A stretch of 64,000 bases of DNA from contig NZ_JACIJM010000003.1 of the NCBI RefSeq assembly GCF_014199395.1, positions 248,001 to 312,000 on the forward strand, given 5' to 3'. Below, piece after piece: positions 10,659 to 19,640 of the stretch. The notes under the pieces are model-generated. The model searched no databases. It saw only the letters and a program-made list of their open reading frames with translations, and had not been told where the DNA came from. The position numbers were made by a program, and so were the translations under genes. This stretch comes from Yoonia ponticola. Its GTDB lineage: Bacteria; Pseudomonadota; Alphaproteobacteria; Rhodobacterales; Rhodobacteraceae. Each line of letters starts with the position of its first letter. The first letter of the stretch is position 1.

Positions 10659-12485
10659 TTACGCAAGCACACCGCGCCCCTGCATCAATGCAGATTGCAT
10701 CGTTTTGATCACCACAAACGCATCGCGCAGATGGCTTCGCTCAAACCCCGACAGCGTCGCGGGGGGTAGAAAATTATCGGGCGCGAGGTCTTGTTTGATC
10801 AGGTTTGCTTGGTGTTGCAAGCGCGTTTGCGCTACCAAATCATACGCCGCCACCAGATCAAGCCCGCCGCTGTTGCTGATGATCCCACCGTCCAGCGCCG
10901 CTTTCAAGCGCGCACGGGTATTCAGCGCGGACAGTTGTCCCGCCAGCGCATACATGCGGCCCAGATCAACGACAGGAATAACGCCGTTCAGCTTCATATC
11001 AATCGTGTCGCGATGTTCGCCCGCGCGGATCGTAGACAAGCCGCGCAACAGCCCCAAAGGCGTGGCATGGGTCAGCGCATTTGTCGCCATATGTGCGGTG
11101 AAAATCGAATTACTGGCCGCCAGTCGCAAGGTTTCCGCCTGAAGATCGGCAAACAACGTCTCGTCCCCACCGATGGGCCGCAGGTCGAACATCACTGACG
11201 CCAACATCTGCGCTTCTTTGCTCGGGTTCGCGATCCAGCCTTTGAAATACGCGGTCCAAACTGACAAAGGCTGGCACCAACGCGGGTTCGTCGCCATCAT
11301 ATCGCCCGGACAATACACATAGCCGCAAGCGTCCAAACCATCGCTGACGAACTGCGCAAATGGGGCGAAATAGGCGGCATCCGCATCCGAAATCCCGTCT
11401 TCCAAGATCAAACAATTGTCCTGATCGGACACGCCCGTCTGCTCTTGCCGCCCTTGAGATCCACAGGCCAGCCACAGATACCGCGCGGGTGGTGTCCCGA
11501 ATTTATCCTCGGCCATGCGCAGCAACCGCCGCGTCACCACGTCCGCAATATCCGTAATTAACCGCGTCACGACATCGTGCCGATTACCTGTCGCCACCAG
11601 ACTGACCAGCAGTTTCGGAATGCGGGCCGTGATCGCAGCTAGCTCTTGCACGGTCGTTGCTTGGGCAGCTTCCGCCACGAAAGTCGACGCATGAGACGCC
11701 TGATACCGCGTCAAATCCGTCTGCGTCACAATCCCGACCAAACGCCCCGCCGAGATCACTGGCAAATGCCCTAGACGGTTTTCCATCATCAGATGCAGCA
11801 CGTCCGACCCAATCGCGGCAGGCGTCAAAACCCGTGGATTGTTGGTCATGATCGCGGCAATCGGTGTGGTCATCGGCAAGTCGTCAACCACGGCTTTATT
11901 CACAAAGTCACGCAGCGTGACGATGCCGCGCAATGCGTCACCATCAACGACACAGAGGCTCGAAATCTTCTTGTCCCGCATCATGCGGGCGGCGTCTTGG
12001 ATCGGGGTGTCTTCGGCGCAAACAACTGGGTTTGTCGACATCAGCGCATCGACCCGCACACGGGTCAGATCACCGGGTTTCGAGGCGACTTGCAGCTTGG
12101 CATTGCCAGAACGGCGATAAAACCGTCCGAACGGTTCGCAATCGACCAGCAGCCCTTGAAACAACGTGCTTGGGATCACCAACAGACGGCAGTCTTCTTG
12201 GGCTTTGGCATTCGTGGCGGCGCGTCCGTCGCGCAACAAGCCCCGTTCACCAAACGAATTTTCACGGCGTAGCAGCGAGATCGGCGCGGCATTTTCATCC
12301 GTCACAGCAACCTGCCCGCTTTCGATGATATACAGCCCTCTGAGCTGATCACCGATCACATAGATATCGCGGCCCTTGGCCACATCAATCTGTTCACATT
12401 GGTCTAAAATCTGTGCGCGTGTCACATCGGTCAACACGTCGTAGGGGTGCAAGTAGGACAGGATGGATGGGTTATCGATCGTCAC
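10659..12485 (-). CDS. DUF294 nucleotidyltransferase-like protein with cNMP-binding and CBS domains
   Basis: A 608-residue cytosolic sensor protein. Order of domains: cyclic-nucleotide-binding-like fold (about 12-128), two CBS motifs (about 145-265, adenine-nucleotide sensing in other families), a nucleotidyltransferase domain of GlnD type with GSQGRQEQTGVSDQDN at 342-357, and a helical DUF294 C-terminal domain (about 465-600). The GS-x10-DxD metal motif is intact, so transferase activity is plausible. The start codon is GTG with AAGGG upstream. It lies between the symporter and the exonuclease; in other bacteria the same neighbour set is found, which suggests regulation of solute uptake. Confidence 0.85.
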   Translation of the reverse strand: MTIDNPSILSYLHPYDVLTDVTRAQILDQCEQIDVAKGRDIYVIGDQLRGLYIIESGQVAVTDENAAPISLLRRENSFGERGLLRDGRAATNAKAQEDCRLLVIPSTLFQGLLVDCEPFGRFYRRSGNAKLQVASKPGDLTRVRVDALMSTNPVVCAEDTPIQDAARMMRDKKISSLCVVDGDALRGIVTLRDFVNKAVVDDLPMTTPIAAIMTNNPRVLTPAAIGSDVLHLMMENRLGHLPVISAGRLVGIVTQTDLTRYQASHASTFVAEAAQATTVQELAAITARIPKLLVSLVATGNRHDVVTRLITDIADVVTRRLLRMAEDKFGTPPARYLWLACGSQGRQEQTGVSDQDNCLILEDGISDADAAYFAPFAQFVSDGLDACGYVYCPGDMMATNPRWCQPLSVWTAYFKGWIANPSKEAQMLASVMFDLRPIGGDETLFADLQAETLRLAASNSIFTAHMATNALTHATPLGLLRGLSTIRAGEHRDTIDMKLNGVIPVVDLGRMYALAGQLSALNTRARLKAALDGGIISNSGGLDLVAAYDLVAQTRLQHQANLIKQDLAPDNFLPPATLSGFERSHLRDAFVVIKTMQSALMQGRGVLA

Positions 12486-12545
12486 TGGTGCAGGCCCTTA
12501 TGTGTGGTGGAACCGGCGACAGATGCGCCGCCGGTTCCGATGGTT

Positions 12546-14351
12546 TTAGTGATCAACCGCGCCGCCTGCACCCGCTGGAATGCGGACGCTTTCGACAAGG
12601 TCTTTGATCTCTTGTGGTGTGTCTTTGGTGGACAACGACACGATGTACGCCACCGCAAAGTTGATCGCCGCACCAACAGCACCAATCGCAGTGGACTGGA
12701 TACCCAGCATTGATCCTTCGACCGTATCAGGGAACGAGTTGGTGCCGTCGATGAACAACCAGCCTTTGTGCATAAAGATGTAGACCAGCGTAAAGCCGAG
12801 ACCAGCCAACATACCACATACAGCACCTACGTTGTTCACACGTGTCGAGAAGATCCCCATCATCAGAGCAGGGAAGATCGACGCCGCCGCCAGACCAAAG
12901 GCCAGCGCAACTGTTTGCGCCGCAAAGCCCGGTGGGTTCAGACCAAGGATCGTTGCCACCACAATCGCCACAGCCATCGCAACACGTGCTGACATCAGCT
13001 CTGCCTTTTCAGACATGTTTGGTGTCAATTGACCCTTGAGCAGATCGTGCGACACAGCAGACGAGATCGCCAGAAGCAAACCCGCCGCCGTTGACAAAGC
13101 CGCCGCAAGACCACCCGCCGCCATGAGACCGATGACCCAGCTTGGCAGGTTCGCGATTTCAGGGTTCGCCAAAACAAGGATGTCTTGGTTAAAGTTGGTC
13201 AACTCGTTGCCTACCCACCCGTTAGCCGCAGCACGTTCAGCCATTTCCGCGTTCTGATCGTTGTAGTACTGGATCATGCCGTCGCCGTTTTTGTCTTCCC
13301 ATCCAAGAAGACCGGTTGTCTGCCATGTTTTCATCCAGTCATACCGTGCGTCTTCTTCGATCATCTGTACAGATACCGCGTCACCTTGCGTGCCATTTGG
13401 CCACATCAGGTTTGTGATATTCAGACGTGCCATCGCACCAACAGCAGGGGCTGTGAGGTAGAGAAGTGCAATGAAAACAAGCGCCCAACCCGCAGACCAA
13501 CGCGCATCAGATACCTTTGGCACCGTAAAGAAGCGCATGATCACGTGCGGCAGGCCCGCTGTACCAATCATCAGTGACAGCGTGAACAAGACCATGTTCA
13601 GGTTGTCTTTGTGCTGGTCGGTGTAGCTTGCGAAACCCAATTCTGTGACGATTTGGTCCAGCTTTTGCAGCAGATACACGCTACCTTCGCCGCCCGATGC
13701 TTCTGGTGAGATGTGGCTAAACAGACCCAATGCAGGGATCGGCGTGCCAACCAGTTGCAACGAAATAAAGACCGCAGGAATTGTGAAGGCAAGGATCAAC
13801 ACAACGTATTGGGCCACTTGGGTGTAAGTCACACCTTTCATGCCGCCAAAAACCGCGTAAGCAAACACGACGCAAGCGCCGATCAGCAAGCCAGCTGTGT
13901 TTGAAATCTCGAGGAAGCGACCAAAGGCCACGCCTACGCCCGTCATCTGACCGATCACGTAAGTCGTTGATGCAACGATCAAACATACCACGGCAACCAT
14001 ACGTGCGGTTGGTGAATAGAAGCGATCACCGATGAATTCGGACACGGTGAATTTGCCGAACTTGCGCAGGTAAGGTGCGAGCAAAAGCGCCAACAAAACG
14101 TAGCCGCCTGTCCAGCCCATCAAGTAGGACGAGTTGTCGTAACCTGTGAACGCGATCAGACCCGCCATCGAGATAAACGACGCCGCAGACATCCAGTCCG
14201 CCGCAGTTGCCATCCCGTTGGTGACAGGGTGAACACCCCGACCCGCCGCGTAAAATTCTGACGTGGACCCGGCACGGGCCCAAATCGCGATGCCGATGTA
14301 GATCGCAAAGGACGCGCCTACAAACAGCAAGTTAATTACAAACTGACTCAT
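12546..14351 (-). CDS. Sodium/solute symporter, acetate-permease-like (VC_2705 type)
   Basis: Large inner-membrane subunit of a sodium:solute symporter, 601 residues and about 13 helices. Seen: GRGVHPVTNGMATAADWMSA near the N-terminus (SSS family signature region), WTGGYVLLALLLAPYLRKFG and FAGGMKGVTY-type text. A characteristic hydrophilic insertion (about 340-385, rich in D/N/E) separates helices, as in the VC_2705 subgroup that partners with a DUF4212 subunit. That subunit is encoded 4 bp upstream. Together with acs and prpE in the same block, uptake of acetate, propionate or similar acids is the most likely role; lactate or pyruvate is possible. Confidence 0.88.
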   Translation of the reverse strand: MSQFVINLLFVGASFAIYIGIAIWARAGSTSEFYAAGRGVHPVTNGMATAADWMSAASFISMAGLIAFTGYDNSSYLMGWTGGYVLLALLLAPYLRKFGKFTVSEFIGDRFYSPTARMVAVVCLIVASTTYVIGQMTGVGVAFGRFLEISNTAGLLIGACVVFAYAVFGGMKGVTYTQVAQYVVLILAFTIPAVFISLQLVGTPIPALGLFSHISPEASGGEGSVYLLQKLDQIVTELGFASYTDQHKDNLNMVLFTLSLMIGTAGLPHVIMRFFTVPKVSDARWSAGWALVFIALLYLTAPAVGAMARLNITNLMWPNGTQGDAVSVQMIEEDARYDWMKTWQTTGLLGWEDKNGDGMIQYYNDQNAEMAERAAANGWVGNELTNFNQDILVLANPEIANLPSWVIGLMAAGGLAAALSTAAGLLLAISSAVSHDLLKGQLTPNMSEKAELMSARVAMAVAIVVATILGLNPPGFAAQTVALAFGLAAASIFPALMMGIFSTRVNNVGAVCGMLAGLGFTLVYIFMHKGWLFIDGTNSFPDTVEGSMLGIQSTAIGAVGAAINFAVAYIVSLSTKDTPQEIKDLVESVRIPAGAGGAVDH

Positions 14352-14355
14352 TGTG

Positions 14356-14613
14356 TTATTCCTCTACGCCGAATTCACGATCCAGCTTGTTCATCCGCCA
14401 AGCGTAGAAAAAGATGATCGCGAGAAACACGAGGATGGACCCTTGCTGGGCCACCCAAAATCCGATGTCGACGCCACCGATCTGCACACCTTGCAGCAAG
14501 GGGCGCAGCAAAATGCCAAAGCCGAAAGGGACGATGGCCCAGATGACCAAACTCACCTTAATAATGCGCAAATTGGCTGCCCAATATGCGCCTGGTTCCG
14601 GTTTCTCACTCAT
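14356..14613 (-). CDS. Sodium/substrate symporter small subunit, DUF4212
   Basis: An 85-residue inner-membrane protein with two helices (about 20-42 and 50-74). Members of this family partner with VC_2705-type symporters. The final residues FYAWRMNKLDREFGVEE are typical. It overlaps the adk stop by 4 bp (ATGA) and is 4 bp from the symporter start, so stoichiometric translation is likely. Confidence 0.87.
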   Translation of the reverse strand: MSEKPEPGAYWAANLRIIKVSLVIWAIVPFGFGILLRPLLQGVQIGGVDIGFWVAQQGSILVFLAIIFFYAWRMNKLDREFGVEE

Positions 14614-15365
14614 TGTGTTTCCTCCAGTTGTGTTGTTTTTGCCTGCTTGTCAGTGCTTTGCACCCCGCGCACATCCATCACGATGGGACGGATGATCTGG
14701 CGTAAAGCATCGGTAATCGCGTCGATGTCGCCCATCGCGTCCAGCGTATGCAGCGATCCTTCGGCGTCGTAGAACGAGATCAGCGGTGCGGTCTCTTTGT
14801 GATACGCCTTCAAGCGGTGACGCACGGTGTCCGCATTATCATCCGCACGACGGCGGAACTTCGTGGCCCCACATTTGTCACAAGTGCCATCAACGACGGG
14901 ACGCTTAAACGTCTCGTGATAGCCCTCGCCGCAGCCTTCGCAGGTGTGGCGACCGGAAATCCGGACCACCATCGCCTCGTCAGCGACCTCTAGACTGATC
15001 GCCGCGTTCACCTTTGCGCCCTTCGCTGCAAGCAGCCCGGTTAATGCTTCGGCTTGCGGGATCGTGCGCGGGAAACCGTCAAGAATGACGCCCGCCGCAC
15101 AATCAGGATCACCCAAACGGTCGCTGAGGATATTCAGCACGATATCGTCGCTGACCAGACCGCCCGCTTCCATCACGGTTTTCGCGGCTTTGCCCGCATC
15201 GGTGCCAGCGGCGACCGCTTCGCGCAGCAGATCGCCAGTGGACAGTTGGACAAGACCGAACTTTTCCTCAAGCCGTTTGGCCTGCGTCCCCTTGCCCGCA
15301 CCCGGCGGCCCAAGCAGGATCAAGACCGGCATAGTGCTTTGCGGCATTTTGCTTGTGTCAGACAT
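14610..15365 (-). CDS. adk: Adenylate kinase, zinc-type lid
   Basis: Interconverts ATP + AMP and 2 ADP. The 251-residue protein has the P-loop GPPGAGKGT at 19-27, DGFPR at 96-100 and a long LID domain with four cysteines (C142, C145, C162, C165) that would bind zinc. The N-terminus is 7-11 residues longer than usual; an internal ATG at codon 12 would give MPVLILLGPPGAGKG, so the start is not certain. Its place between acs and the symporter is informative: Acs and PrpE release AMP, which adenylate kinase recycles. Housekeeping adk in many relatives sits in the ribosomal protein region, so this may be a second copy. Confidence 0.92.
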   Translation of the reverse strand: MSDTSKMPQSTMPVLILLGPPGAGKGTQAKRLEEKFGLVQLSTGDLLREAVAAGTDAGKAAKTVMEAGGLVSDDIVLNILSDRLGDPDCAAGVILDGFPRTIPQAEALTGLLAAKGAKVNAAISLEVADEAMVVRISGRHTCEGCGEGYHETFKRPVVDGTCDKCGATKFRRRADDNADTVRHRLKAYHKETAPLISFYDAEGSLHTLDAMGDIDAITDALRQIIRPIVMDVRGVQSTDKQAKTTQLEETQ

Positions 15366-15416
15366 GATTTCCCTCGTCTTTGAATGGTAGCAGCGCGGTA
15401 CGTTTTGCGTACAAAC

Positions 15417-17378
15417 TCACGCCTTACCCTTTCTATTTTCGATCAGCTCGTCGACGACCGACGGATCAGCCAGCGTGGACGTGTCGCCCAATGCGCCAAA
15501 GTCGTCCTCTGCGATTTTCCGCAAGATCCGGCGCATGATTTTGCCTGACCGTGTTTTCGGCAAACCCGGTGACCATTGGATCACATCCGGTGCAGCAATC
15601 GGGCCGATTTCGGTGCGCACCCATGTGCGCAACTCTTGGCGCAGCTCTTCGGATGGTTCTTGGTCGTTCATCAACGTGACGTAGCAATAGATGCCTTGGC
15701 CTTTGATTTCATGCGGATAACCAACCACAGCAGCTTCGGCGACTTTCGGGTGTGCAACCAAAGCGGATTCGACTTCTGCGGTCCCCATCCGGTGGCCGGA
15801 TACGTTGATCACGTCGTCGACGCGGCCTGTGATCCAGTAGTCGCCGTCTTCGTCGCGGCGGCAACCGTCACCTGTGAAGTAGTAGCCTTTGTAATCCGAG
15901 AAATAAGTCTTCTCGAAGCGGTCATGGTCGCCCCAAATGGTGCGCATTTGACCGGGCCAACTGCCTTTGAGGCACAGAACACCTTCGCAAGCGGTGTCGT
16001 GGATTTCGTCGCCTGATGTCGGCTCAAGAACCACAGGCTCGATCCCAAAGAACGGCTTCATCGCAGAGCCCGGTTTCAGCGCATGTGCGCCCGGCAATGG
16101 CGTCAACAAGTGACCGCCGGTTTCCGTCTGCCACCATGTATCGACGATGGGCAATTTGCCGCCGCCAACCACGTCGTTGTACCAGTTCCACGCTTCAGGG
16201 TTGATCGGCTCGCCGACTGTGCCCAGCACTTTGAGGCTGCTTAGATCACACTTTTCAACGAACTCAGGGCCTTTGGCCATCAACGCACGGATCGCTGTTG
16301 GCGCGGTGTAGAATTGGTTCACCTTATGCTTTTCGCAGACCTGCCAGAACCGGCTCGCGTCCGGATACGTCGGCACGCCTTCGAACATCACGGTTGTCGC
16401 ACCATTGGCCAGTGGGCCGTAGACGATATAGCTGTGGCCCGTGACCCAGCCCACGTCAGCGGTACACCAGTACACATCGCCTTCGTGGTAATCGAACACC
16501 AACTCTTGGGTCATCGCGGCGTAAACGAGATAGCCACCGGACGTATGCACAACACCTTTTGGCTGACCGGTTGAGCCGGATGTGTAGAGAATGAACAGCG
16601 GATCTTCGGCGCCGACTTCAACAGCTTCGCATGTCGGTGCAGCATCAGCAGCAAGCGCGCCGTAATCCAGATCGCGCCCCTCTACCCAAGTCGTCTGCCC
16701 GCCAGTCCGTTTCACCACCAGACATTTCACAGTGTCCTTGCAGTGCAGTAACGCGGCATCAGCATTGGACTTCAGCGGTGTCTGACGACCACCACGCGGG
16801 GCATAATCCGCTGTGATCAGTACCTTGGCGTCAGACCCGTTGACCCGTGCGGCCAATGCGTCTGGCGAAAAGCCCGCAAAAACAATCGAGTGGATCGCAC
16901 CAAGACGCGCACAGGCCAGCATGGCATAAGCGGCCTCTGGGATCATCGGCAGGTAAATCACAACGCGGTCGCCTTTGCCCACGCCTTGGTCTTTCAGCAC
17001 GTTCGCCATGCGGCACACGGATTCGTGCAACGCCTTGTAGGTGATGTGCTGCGCGTCTTCATCCGGATTGTCCGGCTCAAAGATGATCGCAGTTTGGTCG
17101 CCACGTGTCGCCAGATGACGGTCAACGCAGTTCGCAGAGACGTTCAGCGTCGCATCGGCGAACCAGTTGATATGCACGTTGCCCAAAGTGAAATCGACGT
17201 CGCGCACGCTGGAATAAGGTTTGATCCAGTCGATCCGCTTCCCCTGCTCGCCCCAAAACGCATCAGGATCAGCCAAAGAGGCCGCGTACATTTCGTCGTA
17301 TTTCGCCTCGGTGATATGTGCGTGCGCGATGGTCGCGGCGCTCGGGGCGTAGGTCTTTGCTTTGGTATCGGCGGACAT
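15417..17378 (-). CDS. acs: Acetyl-CoA synthetase
   Basis: Activates acetate to acetyl-CoA with ATP, releasing AMP and pyrophosphate. The 653 residues match the family. Seen: [20 protein letters not shown] (P-loop-like adenylation motif), [10 protein letters not shown], and [12 protein letters not shown] with the catalytic lysine K613 that is reversibly acetylated in well-studied enzymes. AAGGAA precedes the ATG. It lies 78 bp after prpE and 51 bp before adk on the same strand. Confidence 0.96.
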   Translation of the reverse strand: MSADTKAKTYAPSAATIAHAHITEAKYDEMYAASLADPDAFWGEQGKRIDWIKPYSSVRDVDFTLGNVHINWFADATLNVSANCVDRHLATRGDQTAIIFEPDNPDEDAQHITYKALHESVCRMANVLKDQGVGKGDRVVIYLPMIPEAAYAMLACARLGAIHSIVFAGFSPDALAARVNGSDAKVLITADYAPRGGRQTPLKSNADAALLHCKDTVKCLVVKRTGGQTTWVEGRDLDYGALAADAAPTCEAVEVGAEDPLFILYTSGSTGQPKGVVHTSGGYLVYAAMTQELVFDYHEGDVYWCTADVGWVTGHSYIVYGPLANGATTVMFEGVPTYPDASRFWQVCEKHKVNQFYTAPTAIRALMAKGPEFVEKCDLSSLKVLGTVGEPINPEAWNWYNDVVGGGKLPIVDTWWQTETGGHLLTPLPGAHALKPGSAMKPFFGIEPVVLEPTSGDEIHDTACEGVLCLKGSWPGQMRTIWGDHDRFEKTYFSDYKGYYFTGDGCRRDEDGDYWITGRVDDVINVSGHRMGTAEVESALVAHPKVAEAAVVGYPHEIKGQGIYCYVTLMNDQEPSEELRQELRTWVRTEIGPIAAPDVIQWSPGLPKTRSGKIMRRILRKIAEDDFGALGDTSTLADPSVVDELIENRKGKA

Positions 17379-17456
17379 GGTGTATTCCTTTTATCGTGGG
17401 ACTTTGACGGCTTTGACGTAAACCGAACGTGGTCGCGGTAGAATTGGACGTAATGG

Positions 17457-19352
17457 CTAAGACAGCGTTTCGCCGATGCCCGCGATGCGGGCGGCGATAG
17501 CATCCAGTGTTGCAGGATCGTCAATCGTGGCTGGCAATTTCCAAGGTTTGCTGTCGGCAATCGATGCCATCGTCGCACGCAACACCTTGCCAGAACGGGT
17601 CTTGGGCAATGCGTCGATGACGATACAGCGTTTGAAAGCGGCGACTGGTCCGATTTCCTTGCGGACCAAAGCCACACATTCCTTGGCGATTTCTTCTTCG
17701 GATCGGTCGGTGCCATTGTTAAGGCAAACCAACCCAAGCGGGGCTTGGCCTTTCAGCGCATCCCCAATCCCGATGACCGCACATTCAGCGACATCGGGGT
17801 GGTTCGACAGAACTTCTTCCATCGCACCGGTGGATAGACGGTGGCCCGCGACGTTGATCACATCGTCGGTGCGGGCCATGATATACAGGTAGCCGTCGGC
17901 GTCTTTGATACCCGCGTCGCCGGTTTCGTAGTAGCCGGGAAAGGCGTTCAAATACGCGGATTTAAACCGCTCTTCGGCGTTCCACAACGTCGGCAACGCA
18001 CCGGGCGGCAACGGCAGTTTGATCGCAATCGCGCCCAATTCGCCCGCAGGCACCGGATGGCCGCCCTCGTCAAGAATTTCGATATCGTAGCCCGGCATCG
18101 GAACCGCGGGCGAGCCTAGCTTGACGGGCAGTTGTTCGATCCCAAGCGGGTTCGCGGCAATCGCCCAGCCCGTTTCGGTCTGCCACCAATGGTCGATCAC
18201 TGGTTTCTGCAGATGCTGTTGCGCCCATTTGATCGTGTCCGGATCAGCGCGTTCACCTGCGAGGAACAGGGCGTTAAACCCGCTCAGGTCGTATTTCTTA
18301 ACGTATTCAGCCTTGGGGTCTTCCCGCTTGATCGCACGCAAGGCGGTTGGCGCTGTGAACAGCGATTTGACGTTGTGATCTTGGATCACGCGCCAGTAGG
18401 TGCCTGCATCTGGGGTGCCAATCGGTTTGCCTTCGAACACGACCGTCGTGCAGCCAGCCAGCAGCGGACCGTAGCAAATATAGCTATGCCCCACGACCCA
18501 ACCGACATCAGACGCGGCCCAGAACACATCGCCTTGCGACACGTTGTAGATGTTCTTCATCGTCCAGTTCAGTGCAACCATATGGCCGCCATTGTGGCGC
18601 ACAACGCCCTTTGGCTGACCCGTCGTGCCAGAGGTATAGAGGATATAAAGCGGATCAGCACCGCCCACAGGCGTGCAGCCCACAGGTGTCGCACTTGCAA
18701 CTTCATCAGCCCAATCCAGATCATATCCGGAAACCATATCGGCCTGCGTTTGGGGCCGTTGCAGAACCACAGTAAAGTCGGGTTTATGCGTCGCCCGAGC
18801 GATCGCATCATCAAGCAACGGTTTGTAGGCGATGATCTTTTGACCTTCGATCCCGCAGGACGCGGCCAAAATCGCCTTGGGTGTCGCATCGTCGATCCGC
18901 ACCGCCAGTTCATGCGCCGCAAAGCCGCCAAACACCACCGAATGGATCGCACCGATCCGCGCGCAAGCCAGCATCGCGACCAATGCTTCGGGGGCCATCG
19001 GCATATAAATCACGACGCGGTCGCCCTTGACGACACCGCGGCTGGTCAGAACGCCTGCCAAACGGGAGACACGGTCTTGCAGGTCCGCAAAGGTGATTTT
19101 GGTCACGCTATCTGTCACTGGACTGTCGTGGATGATCGCAACCTGATCGCCGCGCCCTGCCTCGACATGACGATCAACGGCGTTGTAGCATGTGTTGCAA
19201 ACCCCATCCGGAAACCACGTCGTCATAGGTGCATTGCTGTTGTCCATCACAACGCTGGGTTTTTTCACCCAGTCAATGGCGGTCGCAGCTTCAGCCCAGA
19301 ACGCCTCTGGGTTGTTTTGCCAGCCTGCAAAGGTCTTTGCGTAAGTCGTCAA
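17457..19352 (-). CDS. prpE: Propionyl-CoA synthetase
   Basis: AMP-forming ligase of 631 residues that activates propionate (and often acetate or acrylate). Seen: [32 protein letters not shown], and [14 protein letters not shown] with catalytic K589. The sequence text (VARADDVINVAGHRLSTGAMEE-like) and the shorter N-terminus separate it from the neighbouring acs. The start is TTG, supported by a G-rich Shine-Dalgarno (GGGGGGGAGA) about 6 bases upstream; no ATG gives the family N-terminus MTTYAKTFAGWQ. First gene of the minus-strand block, divergent from a short-chain-acid regulator. Confidence 0.92.
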   Translation of the reverse strand: MTTYAKTFAGWQNNPEAFWAEAATAIDWVKKPSVVMDNSNAPMTTWFPDGVCNTCYNAVDRHVEAGRGDQVAIIHDSPVTDSVTKITFADLQDRVSRLAGVLTSRGVVKGDRVVIYMPMAPEALVAMLACARIGAIHSVVFGGFAAHELAVRIDDATPKAILAASCGIEGQKIIAYKPLLDDAIARATHKPDFTVVLQRPQTQADMVSGYDLDWADEVASATPVGCTPVGGADPLYILYTSGTTGQPKGVVRHNGGHMVALNWTMKNIYNVSQGDVFWAASDVGWVVGHSYICYGPLLAGCTTVVFEGKPIGTPDAGTYWRVIQDHNVKSLFTAPTALRAIKREDPKAEYVKKYDLSGFNALFLAGERADPDTIKWAQQHLQKPVIDHWWQTETGWAIAANPLGIEQLPVKLGSPAVPMPGYDIEILDEGGHPVPAGELGAIAIKLPLPPGALPTLWNAEERFKSAYLNAFPGYYETGDAGIKDADGYLYIMARTDDVINVAGHRLSTGAMEEVLSNHPDVAECAVIGIGDALKGQAPLGLVCLNNGTDRSEEEIAKECVALVRKEIGPVAAFKRCIVIDALPKTRSGKVLRATMASIADSKPWKLPATIDDPATLDAIAARIAGIGETLS

Positions 19353-19383
19353 TGAAAATCTCCCCCCCGAAATGGAGCGTCGA

Positions 19384-19392
19384 TTTTCGCAC
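19384..19392 (-). promoter_or_regulatory. Candidate regulator half-site upstream of prpE
   Basis: On the minus strand GTGCGAAAA lies 31 bp before the prpE start. A closely similar element precedes the divergent regulator gene. ScfR/RamB regulators are known to bind TTTGCAAA-like repeats, so this is a plausible but degenerate half-site. Confidence 0.3.
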
Positions 19393-19575
19393 GATGCGCG
19401 TGTTGACTTGGGGTTGAGTGAAAACCACCCCTGTCACACAAGAAAGAACACCGAACGGCGGCTCCCTCTCCCATGGAAGCTTGCGCATTCAAAAGGTATT
19501 CTTCCGGCACGCGTCGTTCAAAGAATCAACGTTCCGTCACGTCATTGTGTACTGAAAATCGACGGTACCAAAGAC

Positions 19576-19589
19576 CTTAACGTGTTAAG
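19576..19589. promoter_or_regulatory. 14-bp palindrome in the prpE/regulator intergenic region
   Basis: CTTAAC (19576-19581), GT, GTTAAG (19584-19589): perfect six-base arms. It lies 51 bp upstream of the regulator start. Possible operator; no family assigned. Confidence 0.3.
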
Positions 19590-19613
19590 ATGCAACAAAA
19601 TGATAGACGAAAC

Positions 19614-19630
19614 GTGCAAATTGCGAAAAA
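19614..19630 (+). promoter_or_regulatory. Candidate tandem operator before the regulator gene
   Basis: GTGCAAA immediately followed by TTGCGAAAAA, ending 10 bp before the regulator ATG. The two units resemble each other and the GTGCGAAAA upstream of prpE, as expected for an autoregulated ScfR/RamB-type regulator controlling both directions. Confidence 0.35.
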
Positions 19631-19640
19631 GTGTAATTCA

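Noticed and set aside
18132-19355. Open frame of 407 codons on the plus strand
   Set aside because: It is the antisense of prpE; the composition (rich in R, H, C) is typical of a shadow of a GC-biased gene, and prpE has full-length family motifs.
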